Below are positions 50,469 to 58,017 of a stretch of 60,638 nt of DNA, piece by piece. The DNA lies in NCBI GenBank assembly GCA_045613545.1, contig JAZLBD010000017.1, positions 1-60,638 on the forward strand, written 5' to 3'. This stretch comes from Scatosoma sp045613545. GTDB taxonomy: Bacteria; Bacillota; Clostridia; Christensenellales; Borkfalkiaceae. Position numbers and translations under genes: made by a program. A model generated the notes under the pieces. The model was given only the letters and a program-made list of their open reading frames with translations. It ran no database searches and was not told the origin of the DNA. Every line of letters starts with the position of its first letter. Positions within the stretch are counted from its first letter, which is position 1.

Positions 50469-52499
50469 TTAGTCGTCTTCGCCGAGCGATTGAGGGGTGA
50501 TAGAAAAGGTGTTCGAAACGCCGTCGCGAGAGTAATCGTAAGGAATTTTCGCCACCGATTCCAAGGACGCGATCGCGCCGTTTTCATCTCTTCCGTGCAT
50601 GGGATTCGCGCCAGGAGCAAGAGGATCGCCCATCTTTCTTCCGTCGGGGGTGTTCCCCGTGTTTTTACCATAAACGACGTTGGACGTGATCGTCAAAATC
50701 GACATCGTAGGCACGCTTTCACGATAGGTATAGTGGCTTTTAATCTTTTTCATAAACGTCTTGACGAGCCAAACGGCAAGATCGTCCACCCGCTTATCGT
50801 CGTTGCCGTATTTGGGATAATCTCCTTCCGTTTTGAAATCTACGACGATACCGTGTTCGTTACGAATGGGATATACCTTTGCATACTTGATCGCCGAAAG
50901 AGAATCCGCCGCGCAAGAAAGCCCTGCGATACCCGTTGCGAAGAAACGGCGAACGTTCGTATCGTGGAGCGCCATTTCCAAAGCTTCGTAGCTATACTTG
51001 TCGTGCATATAGTGAATGAGGTTCAACACGTTCACGTAAAGTCCGGCAAGCCAGCTCATCATTTGCTCGTACTTATGCTTTACGTCCTCAAAATCGAGAG
51101 GGCCGTCCCCAACCACCGGGGTGAATTCGGGGGATACTTGCAAAGGCAAACCCGTCGCGTTATCTTTCAAGAGCTCGTCTTTCCCGCCGTTGATCGCGTA
51201 AAGCAAACATTTTGCGAGGTTCGCTCTCGCGCCGAAGAATTGCATATCCTTGCCTACGCGCATACAACTTACGCAACAAGCGATACAGTAATCGTCTCCC
51301 ATCTCGGGACGCATCAAATCGTCGCTTTCATATTGAATGGAAGAGGTTCGAATGGATAAATCCGCGCAAAATCTTTTAAAGTTGATCGGCAATTGTCTGG
51401 ACCAAAGCACCGTCAAATTCGGTTCGGGCGCAGGGCCCAAATTATCGAGCGTGTGCAAGATACGGAACGAGGTTTTTGTCACGAGCGATCTTCCGTCCAT
51501 ACCCATACCGCCGATGGATTCGGTCACCCAAGTGGGATCGCCGGAGAATAATTCATTATATTCTCTAGGACGCATAAACTTGACGATACGGAGTTTCATA
51601 ACGAAATGGTCGATCAGTTCTTGCGCTTCTATTTCCGTCAAGATTCCACGCGCGATATCCCGTTCGATATAGATATCGAGGAAGGTCGTGTTTCTACCTA
51701 TCGACATCGCCGCGCCGTTTTGGTCTTTGACTGCCGCCAAGAACCCGAAGTAGAGCGCTTGTACTGCCTCTTTCGCCGTCGTTGCAGGCTTGGAAATATC
51801 GCGACCGTAAATATTAGCAAGTTTTTTGAGTTCTTTAAGCGCCTTAATTTGTTCGGAAAGTTCCTCTCTGTTGCGAACGACGTCAGGCGTCATATCCCCC
51901 GTCGTGAAAAGCTTATCCTCTTCCTTTTTTGCAATGAGGTAGTCCACGCCATAAAGCGCCACTCGGCGATAATCGCCTACGATTCTACCTCTGCCGTAGG
52001 TGTCGGGAAGTCCCGTCAAAATGTGTGCGCGACGAGCGAGACGCATCTCGGGCGTGTACGCGTCGTATACCCCTTGATTGTGCGTTTTTCTATATTTCGT
52101 AAAAATTTCCCTTACTTCTTCGTCTAAGGCATATCCGTACATTTTTAGCGCTTCTTCGCTCATACGGATCCCCCCGAACGGTTGCAAAGAGCGCTTGAAC
52201 GGCTCGTCAGTTTGTAAGCCTACGATTTGTTCTAAATCTTTTTGCAAATAACCAGCCCCGTGCGAGGTCAAACTCGACACGATTTTGGTATCCGCGTTCA
52301 AAACCCCTCCCGCCTCTCTTTCTTTCTTGGAAAGATCGCAAACGATATCCCAAAGTTTTTTCGTCGCATCGGTTGCGGGAGCAAGGAAACTACCGTCTCC
52401 GTCGTAAGGGGTGTAGTTGCGTTGGATAAAGTCGCGAACGTCTACCTCGTCTTCGCTCCATTTTCCTGGAATAAAACCTTCCCAGCCTTTGTTCTCCAT
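50469..52499 (-). CDS. pflB: Pyruvate formate-lyase catalytic body, lacking the glycyl-radical domain
   Basis: 676 residues from ATG 52499, behind GGAGAACGAACT; a longer frame overlaps the thioredoxin gene and is rejected. Motifs of the ten-strand barrel are intact, including the catalytic cysteine pair in YCIACCVSCMRVGKDMQF and DTYGRGRIVGDYRRVALYG. PFL splits pyruvate plus CoA into acetyl-CoA and formate without oxygen. The protein ends at SNTFSITPQSLGEDD, just before the position of the glycyl-radical domain, which is a separate gene 18 bp on. Both parts must assemble for activity (inference). Operon pflA-trx-pflB-glycyl domain. Confidence 0.94.
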   Translation of the reverse strand: MENKGWEGFIPGKWSEDEVDVRDFIQRNYTPYDGDGSFLAPATDATKKLWDIVCDLSKKEREAGGVLNADTKIVSSLTSHGAGYLQKDLEQIVGLQTDEPFKRSLQPFGGIRMSEEALKMYGYALDEEVREIFTKYRKTHNQGVYDAYTPEMRLARRAHILTGLPDTYGRGRIVGDYRRVALYGVDYLIAKKEEDKLFTTGDMTPDVVRNREELSEQIKALKELKKLANIYGRDISKPATTAKEAVQALYFGFLAAVKDQNGAAMSIGRNTTFLDIYIERDIARGILTEIEAQELIDHFVMKLRIVKFMRPREYNELFSGDPTWVTESIGGMGMDGRSLVTKTSFRILHTLDNLGPAPEPNLTVLWSRQLPINFKRFCADLSIRTSSIQYESDDLMRPEMGDDYCIACCVSCMRVGKDMQFFGARANLAKCLLYAINGGKDELLKDNATGLPLQVSPEFTPVVGDGPLDFEDVKHKYEQMMSWLAGLYVNVLNLIHYMHDKYSYEALEMALHDTNVRRFFATGIAGLSCAADSLSAIKYAKVYPIRNEHGIVVDFKTEGDYPKYGNDDKRVDDLAVWLVKTFMKKIKSHYTYRESVPTMSILTITSNVVYGKNTGNTPDGRKMGDPLAPGANPMHGRDENGAIASLESVAKIPYDYSRDGVSNTFSITPQSLGEDD

Positions 52500-52518
52500 A
52501 GTTCGTTCTCCAATTTCT

Positions 52519-52854
52519 CTATTTCTTATTTTTATTCTTTTCCAGTTCTTCCAATTTGGCGTCCAACCAAATCTCGGCGATCTCTTCCGGTTGATACCCC
52601 GAAAAGCGAGCCACAATTTCCCCGTTCCACATCAAAAGGGCGGTGGGAATTCGTTCAATCCCCCATTTTTCTATATCCGCTTTCTCGAGCTCTTCCACCT
52701 CGACGCGGACGAGCGTAAAATCACCTCTCGACTTTTCCAAACGTTTCAAAACGGGAAAAAGCGCTTCGCAACCGGCGCAACCGCCACCGCTTACTTCCAC
52801 GAGCGTCACGCCCGTTTGTAGAAAAGCAAACCTTTCGTCCGTCTCTCGTATCAT
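52519..52854 (-). CDS. Thioredoxin-like protein in the pfl operon
   Basis: 111 residues. A thioredoxin fold is suggested by TLVEVSGGGCAGCEALFPVL with a CAGC active site instead of CGPC, then FTLVRVEVEELEKADIEKWG and the cis-proline region IERIPTALLMWNGE. No signal peptide. Its ATG overlaps the TGA of pflA (ATGA) and it precedes pflB by 19 bp, so it is made with the activase and the split PFL. A role in keeping the Cys-Cys pair or the activase reduced is plausible but unproven. A trx gene between pflA and pflB is unusual. Confidence 0.82.
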   Translation of the reverse strand: MIRETDERFAFLQTGVTLVEVSGGGCAGCEALFPVLKRLEKSRGDFTLVRVEVEELEKADIEKWGIERIPTALLMWNGEIVARFSGYQPEEIAEIWLDAKLEELEKNKNKK

Positions 52855-53579
52855 TTTTTCGCTCCTAAAATACCTTTCGCGTTCTCCACCCGCTCTTTCG
52901 TGGGAGGCAAGGCGTCGCCCAACGGATAGGGTTTCCCCAAGCGTTCATACTTGTATTTACCCGCCGTATGATAGGGCAAAACTTCTATTTTTTGGACGTT
53001 GCGAAAAACTTTCAATAAAGAGGCAAGCGCCTCTAAATCCTCGTCGAAATCCGTCCAACCGGGCACCAAAACGTGCCGTATCCAAACGGGGTGATTATGC
53101 TCGGATAAAAATTCCGCAAAGGCGATCGGGTTTGCGTTGCTCTTGCCCGTAAGCGCGCGATGTTTTTCATCGTTCGCGTGTTTGATATCCAGCAAAACCA
53201 AATCGCAAACGGACAACAATTCTTCGTATTTGCGAACCTTTTCCGCATCGTTTGGATCAAAGCATATCCCCGACGTATCCACCGCGGTATGGATTCCTTC
53301 CGCTTTGCATTTTTGGAAGAAGTCGAGCACGAAATCCATTTGCAAAAGCGGTTCTCCGCCCGAGAGAGTGACTCCTCCGCCACCCCTATAATAATTCTTA
53401 TACCGCACTATTTTGCGAATGAGCGCGTCGCTATCTATTTCCTGCCCTTCCCCTTGCCAGGTATCAGGGTTATGGCAATACAAACATCGCATAGGGCAAC
53501 CTTGCATAAACACGACGAATCGTATACCCGGTCCATCGACCGTACCGAAACTTTCGAGTGAATGGATAACCCCTTGCAC
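52851..53579 (-). CDS. pflA: Pyruvate formate-lyase-activating enzyme (radical SAM)
   Basis: 242 residues with GTG start at 53579 behind AGGAGGGGCGC. The radical SAM motif is CPMRCLYCHNPDTW (CxxxCxxC) at about residues 28-40, with GGGGVTLSGGEPLLQ (GGE motif) and VLLDIKHANDEKHRAL. It uses SAM and a 4Fe-4S cluster to abstract a hydrogen from the glycine of the glycyl-radical domain encoded three genes downstream. First gene of the operon, after a leader with a terminator-like hairpin. Confidence 0.96.
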   Translation of the reverse strand: MQGVIHSLESFGTVDGPGIRFVVFMQGCPMRCLYCHNPDTWQGEGQEIDSDALIRKIVRYKNYYRGGGGVTLSGGEPLLQMDFVLDFFQKCKAEGIHTAVDTSGICFDPNDAEKVRKYEELLSVCDLVLLDIKHANDEKHRALTGKSNANPIAFAEFLSEHNHPVWIRHVLVPGWTDFDEDLEALASLLKVFRNVQKIEVLPYHTAGKYKYERLGKPYPLGDALPPTKERVENAKGILGAKK

Positions 53580-53596
53580 GCGCCCCTCCTATCTTT

Positions 53597-53651
53597 CAAA
53601 AAACCCAAAAGGACAGCAAGACTCTCTCGAATCGCCGCCCTCTTATTTTGG
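53597..53651 (-). terminator. Terminator-like hairpin in the pfl leader (possible attenuator)
   Basis: Between promoter and pflA, CCAAAA (53651-53646) and GGGCGGCGA (53640-53632) pair with TTGCTGTCC (53619-53611) and TTTTGG (53610-53605), with some G-T pairs, followed by GTTTTTTG. It ends about 20 nt before the pflA start. It may attenuate pfl transcription, or terminate the exporter operon read-through. Confidence 0.6.
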
Positions 53652-53658
53652 TGTTTTT

Positions 53659-53688
53659 ATTATATCACATCGTATTTTGCCATGTCAA
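53659..53688 (-). promoter_or_regulatory. Promoter of the pfl operon
   Basis: Minus-strand TTGACA (53683-53688), 18 bp, TATAAT (53659-53664). It lies upstream of the terminator-like hairpin, giving a leader of about 75 nt. Confidence 0.85.
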
Positions 53689-53731
53689 GTTTTTCTCGTG
53701 ATTTTTTTTGGAAAATATTGCAACCTTTGAT

Positions 53732-55402
53732 TTATTTTATAAATCGAAGTTGCCCGCCGTCCACCGACAAAATACGGTCTGCGATATCGAGCGCCGCAGG
53801 GCGATGGGTGACGATCAAACAAGTCTTTCCTTGCACTTTTCGAATATTCTCCAAAACGGCTTTTTCCGTTTCGCTATCGAGAGCGCTCGTCGCTTCGTCC
53901 AGCAAAAGAATGGGGCGGTTGGAAAGAATCGCGCGCGCGATCGCGAGGCGCTGTAATTGTCCTTCCGACAAACCGCCGCCCCTCTCTTTAAGGGAAGTGT
54001 TCAGTCCTTCGGGAAGCTCCCAAACGAAGTCGGCGCAAGCGAGACGCAACGCCTCTTCCACTTCCTCTTTCGTAATCGTTCTTTCTCCCTCTGCAAAGAA
54101 GGACATATTTTCATAAATCGTACCCGAAAAGAGGAAATTCCCTTGCGGAACGTAGGCAAACAACCCTCTTTCCCCCGCGGTTAATTTTCTTTCTCCCGCA
54201 AAAAGCGCGCCCTCTTGCGGGGCATAAACGCTCAATAAAAGCTTAAACAGCGTACTTTTTCCCGAACCCGATTCCCCGACGATGCAGACGATATTTCCTT
54301 TTTCCACCGTCGCGTTTGCTTGCGTAAAAATGGGGTTTCTACCATAGGTAAAGGACACGTTTTCAAAACGAATCGACGGCATTTGCGCGTACAACTCGTC
54401 GCAATTGTCTTTTCCTTGTTCCTCCGCCGGCATATCGTCGATTTCCGCAAGCCGTTCTCCGCTCGCTTGCCTTGCATACATAAGAGGAAGCAAACCCGCG
54501 AAAGACGAGAAAGGTTGTTGCAACTGCCCAAGCAACATAACGACGGACATAATCGAGCCGTAGTCGGCGTTGCCATTCATTACGCGAATGCTACACCACG
54601 CCACTGCGAACACGAGGCTTGCGCTACTCATAAACGAAAAGGCGCATTGCATACCGACGCGCATACGGTTTTTCTTCATTCGCTTTTGAAAATAATCCCC
54701 TAAAATCCCTTTAGATTTTTCCGAAGATTTTTCCTCCACACCGTACGCTTTCACCGTGAGTAGCGAAGCGATCCCCTCTTGCATAAACGAACGGCACTTC
54801 CCGTCCGCTTCGACTTGTTCTTTGTGGAATTTTTTGACGTATTTTCTAAAGAGCGCCGAAACCCCTCCTAGCAAGGCTCCGCCGAGGGTAAACACCGCCG
54901 TAAACAAGGGATCTAAAACGAGGAGCGCGGAAGCGGCACCTACGCATTGTACCACCATTCCGGCAATCGCCGGTAAGATATACACGGAGTCGGACACAAC
55001 CTCTTGCACGTCGCTCGTCATACGGGTGACCAAATCACCGCTGTGATATTTCTCCGTCGAAGAATAGGACGCGCAAAGCACCTTGGAAAAGATGCGATTC
55101 CGAAGCCCTACCACCATTTTTGCGCGGTATTTTTCCGCAAAATAGCTCGTCAACGTATGCGAAAGCACGCGCAAAGCGACGAACAACAACCCCAAGCCTA
55201 AAAACAAGAACAGTTTCTTCTTGTTTTGATCGGCGGCGCTGTTGATAATGTATTGCAAATTAAAGGAAAAGGATAAAGAAAAAAACGTGGTAGCCACCGT
55301 CAACACCGTCAAAAAAACGATCGACGGAAGATACGGTTTCGTCACTTTTTTGAGCCACGTCTTACCCGCTAAGTTTTCTTTTTTATCTTCCGAGTCTTTC
55401 AT
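53732..55402 (-). CDS. ABC exporter, membrane and ATPase domains fused
   Basis: 556 residues. Six membrane segments fill residues about 20-310 (type I exporter). The ATPase has Walker A VGESGSGKSTLFKLLL, signature GGGLSEGQLQRLAIARAI and Walker B PILLLDEATSALDSETEKAV. No N-terminal C39 peptidase domain is present. It is the last gene of a cassette with an S24/S26-type peptidase (9 bp upstream), PqqD-like protein and HprK-like kinase, so it probably exports the product of that cassette (inference). Confidence 0.9.
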   Translation of the reverse strand: MKDSEDKKENLAGKTWLKKVTKPYLPSIVFLTVLTVATTFFSLSFSFNLQYIINSAADQNKKKLFLFLGLGLLFVALRVLSHTLTSYFAEKYRAKMVVGLRNRIFSKVLCASYSSTEKYHSGDLVTRMTSDVQEVVSDSVYILPAIAGMVVQCVGAASALLVLDPLFTAVFTLGGALLGGVSALFRKYVKKFHKEQVEADGKCRSFMQEGIASLLTVKAYGVEEKSSEKSKGILGDYFQKRMKKNRMRVGMQCAFSFMSSASLVFAVAWCSIRVMNGNADYGSIMSVVMLLGQLQQPFSSFAGLLPLMYARQASGERLAEIDDMPAEEQGKDNCDELYAQMPSIRFENVSFTYGRNPIFTQANATVEKGNIVCIVGESGSGKSTLFKLLLSVYAPQEGALFAGERKLTAGERGLFAYVPQGNFLFSGTIYENMSFFAEGERTITKEEVEEALRLACADFVWELPEGLNTSLKERGGGLSEGQLQRLAIARAILSNRPILLLDEATSALDSETEKAVLENIRKVQGKTCLIVTHRPAALDIADRILSVDGGQLRFIK

Positions 55403-55411
55403 AGTCCCCCC

Positions 55412-55879
55412 TTATTTCTTCCGCCGAAACGGAGCGAGCGCCATACGTTTTACTTTGCTTAAAATCCGCCGAATCCCCTTTTTTAACCGCCTAAAAAACC
55501 GACGAATCGGATAATTTCTGACACGGCGACGGGCGTAGCGTAAATATTTTTTATCGGTGCAAAAATAATGTTTATCCTTTCGGAAAAATTCGCTAAGTAC
55601 TCCGATCACCGCCTCTTCGGGCACGATCTCATCCGCGTAGCAGTTATCTCCGCGAATGATATACCCCTCGTCCGTGACGGAAAGAACGCGGTGCAAAATA
55701 TAGGCGTCGCCACGCTTATAAAGAGCGACGTCTAGCGGTGCGAGACGCCCCTCTTTTTTACGTATCACGACGCTATCCCTACCCGTTTTGAGCATAGGAA
55801 ACATACTCACGCCTTGCGTAGGCGCGACGTATCTCCCCTCGAGGGAAAGCACCTCTTCGATTTTCATTCGTTCGCCCAT
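55412..55879 (-). CDS. S24/S26-type peptidase-like protein with basic tail
   Basis: 155 residues from ATG 55879, behind GAGGGCGAAAG. The signal-peptidase-like core has QGVSMFPMLKTG with the catalytic Ser-Met, then LAPLDVALYKRGDAYILHRVL, where the Lys of VALYKR could be the general base, and YIIRGDNC. There is no hydrophobic anchor, unlike usual type I signal peptidases. The last 50 residues are extremely basic (RYARRRVRNYPIRRFFRRLKK region), suggesting binding to membrane surface or nucleic acid. Placed between the PqqD-like gene and the ABC exporter. It may process the exported product; activity unproven. Confidence 0.75.
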   Translation of the reverse strand: MGERMKIEEVLSLEGRYVAPTQGVSMFPMLKTGRDSVVIRKKEGRLAPLDVALYKRGDAYILHRVLSVTDEGYIIRGDNCYADEIVPEEAVIGVLSEFFRKDKHYFCTDKKYLRYARRRVRNYPIRRFFRRLKKGIRRILSKVKRMALAPFRRKK

Positions 55880-55895
55880 CAATCTTTCGCCCTCG

Positions 55896-56162
55896 TTATT
55901 GCGCGAACCCGTTGTCGATCAGTAGACGAGTAAACGCTTCCACGTCCTCTTCTACTTCCGCGCGCTCTGCCCCCTCAAATTCGGCAAGAATGGCATTTAC
56001 GGCGTCCTCTTTCGAATGCTCCACCGTAAAAAATTGCCAAAGGAAAGCGCCCACGTCGTTTAATTTCACCATACCGTGGAAATTCTTACTCGCCTCGCCC
56101 ACGGGCACTACGATATGTTCTTCCCCCACCTCGCGAAGGATAAATCCCCTTTTGATTTGCAT
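55896..56162 (-). CDS. PqqD family (RRE-like) peptide-chaperone protein
   Basis: 88 residues from ATG 56162, behind AAGGGAGAAATCAAAT. The PqqD fold is suggested by KRGFILREVGEEHIVVPVG, VKLNDVGAFLWQFF (the family's LN..GA.LW motif) and the C-terminal VEAFTRLLIDNGF. PqqD-like proteins bind leader peptides of ribosomally made, modified peptides and deliver them to enzymes. Here it lies between an HprK-like kinase (17 bp upstream) and an S24/S26-type peptidase (17 bp downstream). Confidence 0.85.
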   Translation of the reverse strand: MQIKRGFILREVGEEHIVVPVGEASKNFHGMVKLNDVGAFLWQFFTVEHSKEDAVNAILAEFEGAERAEVEEDVEAFTRLLIDNGFAQ

Positions 56163-56178
56163 ATTTGATTTCTCCCTT

Positions 56179-56889
56179 TTAATCAATATTTTTTCCCGTC
56201 AAAGCGAAATACGAACACTCGACGGCCTCTTTAGAAACGTCGCAATAAAGTACGTACGCTGGAACACTTTTAATAAATCGGTCGAAAAGCGCCAGCGTTT
56301 TGATCGCGCCCTCCTCGTCCGTCGGCACTAACACTTGGGAGAATAGACGGGAAGTGAGCTCTTTTATCGTCAACTTTTCCACGCGATTTTCTTTTGCTTG
56401 TTCAATAAAACAAAGTCCGCAAACGGGCAATCTCCCTTTTCTTCCAAGCCCCTCTTTTCCCATCCAAGGGGTGCCGTGCGCATAGAAATTCTCGCCGTCA
56501 AACTCCAAAATCGGCTTGTCGCCGTTCAAAATATACGCCCCGTCCACGTGGCTTAGCCAAAGCCCCGTGTGCGTGGTTTTTCCCGCACCGCTTTTCCCTA
56601 AAAAGGCATAACCTTTTCCGTCCACCCCAAGCACCGCCGAATGTAATAAAAAGCGGTTGTATTGAGGCATTTTTTCGCAAATTAAGCGGTATATACAAAT
56701 ATTTTCCACGTATCCGTCCGCATACGCAAAAGAGACGGCTTTTTCTTCGTAAAATTGCTCGTCTGTCACGGCGACGGAAAACTCCGCGGGCGAAGATTGA
56801 TCGGACGAGAGATATTCTTTGCAAAACTCGGTGGTGTACGGGCATCGGTTTTGAATGTCAATCCGCAGTCCCGCAATCTCGTAAATCAT
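56179..56889 (-). CDS. HPr-kinase-like (HprK/SynE-type) serine kinase
   Basis: 236 residues from ATG 56889, whose ATGA overlaps the stop of the micro-lipoprotein gene. The P-loop YAFLGKSGAGKTTHTGLW lies at about 94-111, followed by AYILNGDKPILEF and YAHGTPWMGKEGLG, as in HprK-like kinases of lasso-peptide and related clusters (PadeK type). It lacks the N-terminal domain of true HPr kinase. In paeninodin-type clusters such an enzyme phosphorylates the C-terminus of the peptide precursor. Here no lasso cyclase or transglutaminase gene is adjacent, so its substrate is unknown. Confidence 0.8.
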   Translation of the reverse strand: MIYEIAGLRIDIQNRCPYTTEFCKEYLSSDQSSPAEFSVAVTDEQFYEEKAVSFAYADGYVENICIYRLICEKMPQYNRFLLHSAVLGVDGKGYAFLGKSGAGKTTHTGLWLSHVDGAYILNGDKPILEFDGENFYAHGTPWMGKEGLGRKGRLPVCGLCFIEQAKENRVEKLTIKELTSRLFSQVLVPTDEEGAIKTLALFDRFIKSVPAYVLYCDVSKEAVECSYFALTGKNID

Positions 56890-57032
56890 TCGATTTCCCC
56901 CTCCGCAAGCACGTAGCCAATCCAATTTTCGTTGTCGTCGTCTACGGGTAGGTTGCGATCGTTGTCGTCACAAGCAAAGAGAAAGCACGTGCAAAACAGC
57001 GCAAACAATACAGTCAAAATTTTTTTCTTCAT
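56886..57032 (-). CDS. 48-residue lipoprotein or secreted peptide, first gene of the PqqD/kinase cassette
   Basis: A frame of 48 codons from ATG 57032, behind AGAGAGGGAAGT, to TGA that overlaps the kinase ATG. MKKKILTVLFALFCTC then FLFAC gives a lysine start, hydrophobic core and lipobox (LFAC). The mature part would be only 28 residues: an acidic Asp/Asn-rich stretch (CDDNDRNLPVDDDNENW), then IGYVLAEGEIE. It could be a tiny membrane-anchored lipoprotein or the precursor handled by the PqqD-like protein, kinase and exporter downstream. No lasso or lanthipeptide core pattern is visible. Confidence 0.7.
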   Translation of the reverse strand: MKKKILTVLFALFCTCFLFACDDNDRNLPVDDDNENWIGYVLAEGEIE

Positions 57033-57045
57033 ACTTCCCTCTCTT

Positions 57046-57093
57046 TATACTATCCTATCGTATAGTATAACACACCCACCGCAGAGAAGTCAA
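57046..57093 (-). promoter_or_regulatory. Promoter of the lipoprotein-kinase-PqqD-exporter cassette, with palindrome on the -10 box
   Basis: Minus-strand TTGACT (57088-57093), 18 bp, TATACT (57064-57069). The -10 box is the start of the perfect inverted repeat TATACTAT (57069-57062) / ATAGTATA (57053-57046), which could be an operator or a 5'-end mRNA hairpin. Confidence 0.72.
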
Positions 57094-57141
57094 GTGATTA
57101 AAAATCAAAATATTTTCAAAAAATATTTTACCGCCCCCCAC

Positions 57142-57182
57142 AAAAAAAAGAAACTGGCTCTTTACGAGAGTATCAGTCCCTT
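57142..57182 (-). terminator. Terminator of the interrupted small gene
   Basis: AGGGACTG pairs with CAGTTTCT (G-T pairs), inner ACTCT with AAGAG, followed by a run of T's on the minus strand, upstream of the cassette promoter. Confidence 0.7.
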
Positions 57183-57238
57183 TTTATGCACACGCTGTAT
57201 AAAGAATGTGCTTTTCTGTTGCAAAACAATTTTTCTTA

Positions 57239-57397
57239 TCACAGCTCTTCGACTTTCACGCGGAAGTTTTGACCGCTTAAAAAATACATTTGAATCGCGT
57301 CCTCTTCCTCCTTTTATGTAGCCACAATTTCGTCCTTGATGAGTAGCGTGATTTCTTCCGTTAAATCTCTAACGGAAATTTTTTGATTGTTTTCCAT
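57239..57397 (-). pseudogene. Small conserved-type gene with an in-frame stop codon
   Basis: From ATG 57397, behind TAGGAGAAAACAAA, the frame reads MENNQKISVRDLTEEITLLI then KDEIVAT, meets TAA at 57314-57316, and continues in the same frame as KEEEDAIQMYFLSGQNFRVK then VEEL to TGA at 57239. Read through, it is one 52-residue protein with a helix followed by a two-strand part (MYFLSGQNFRVKVEEL). Both halves look coding, so this is a recent nonsense mutation, or a gene read through TAA. I recall similar short proteins next to HTH regulators in Clostridia, and a double-HTH gene is divergent from it here; that family link is from memory. Confidence 0.65.
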
Positions 57398-57466
57398 TTT
57401 GTTTTCTCCTACAATAATTTTATTCAAGCAAACCGCGCGCCAATTTGTTTGTAACTATATTATGCC

Positions 57467-57510
57467 ATTTAGTTTCGACCACAAGCAACTGTTTGTTGCC
57501 AAAACTAAAT
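57467..57510. promoter_or_regulatory. Probable operator between the interrupted gene and the double-HTH regulator
   Basis: ATTTAGTTT (57467-57475) and AAACTAAAT (57502-57510) form a 9-bp inverted repeat with 26 bp between, enclosing GCAAC (57485-57489) / GTTGC (57495-57499). A likely divergent promoter (TTGCTT-18-CATAAT on the minus strand) overlaps it, consistent with autoregulation. Confidence 0.55.
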
Positions 57511-57539
57511 AGAATATTTTGTAGGAGAATGTCTTTGTT

Positions 57540-57980
57540 ATGGTTATTTTGTCGAAATTTGCCGAAAACCTTTCCGCTCTCATGGAAGAGAAGAATTTGA
57601 ACGCGCCTGCGCTTGGTAAAATCTTAAATATGGATCGAAGCAATATCACAAGATATTTGCGTGGAGAACGGCTGCCCAATTATCATCTCTTCATTAAAAT
57701 CATCGAATACTTTAATGTTTCAGCCGACGTTCTTCTAGGGCGTCTTGATTATTGCGACGTTCAAGAGTTTCAGTCTGTTCAATCGTTTGGCGCAATGTTC
57801 CGTAAAGCTTTGGATGAAACGCACACCTCACAGTACGAACTTCAAAAGAATTTGCATTTTTCCAGCGCCACAACTCATGCGTGGTTGAACGATATACGAA
57901 TACCCTCCATTGAGCATTTAGATCAGCTTGCTGATTATATGGATATAACCGTCGATTTCCTACTTGGAAGAATTAGATAA
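57540..57980 (+). CDS. Transcriptional regulator with two XRE-family helix-turn-helix domains
   Basis: 146 residues. The first HTH covers about 5-62 (LSALMEEKNLNAPALGKIL, RSNITRYLRGERLPNYHLF, ending VLLGR). The second covers about 80-145 (FRKALDETHTSQYELQKNL, TTHAWLNDIRIPSIEHL, ending FLLGR), an apparent tandem duplication. ATG 57540 is 12 nt from AGGAG, a loose spacing. Divergent from an interrupted small gene across a palindrome it may bind. Such regulators are typical of mobile elements, and it lies next to tRNA-tail repeats and a tRNA cluster. Confidence 0.85.
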   Translation: MVILSKFAENLSALMEEKNLNAPALGKILNMDRSNITRYLRGERLPNYHLFIKIIEYFNVSADVLLGRLDYCDVQEFQSVQSFGAMFRKALDETHTSQYELQKNLHFSSATTHAWLNDIRIPSIEHLDQLADYMDITVDFLLGRIR

Positions 57981-58017
57981 TAGAAAAAATAATCAAAAAG
58001 GAATAAGTAATAACGCA

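Noticed and set aside
50451..50471. Reading the pflB split as a sequencing frameshift
   Set aside because: The junction has tandem TAA stops, a strong ribosome site and a proper ATG for the second gene, which a simple indel would not create.
53732..57032. Calling the PqqD/kinase/exporter cassette a lasso-peptide cluster
   Set aside because: No asparagine-synthase-like cyclase or transglutaminase gene is present, and the small peptide lacks a recognisable lasso core.
57314..57316. Recoding of the internal TAA in the small gene
   Set aside because: Other genes in the window end normally with TAA, and no recoding structure follows; a nonsense mutation is simpler.
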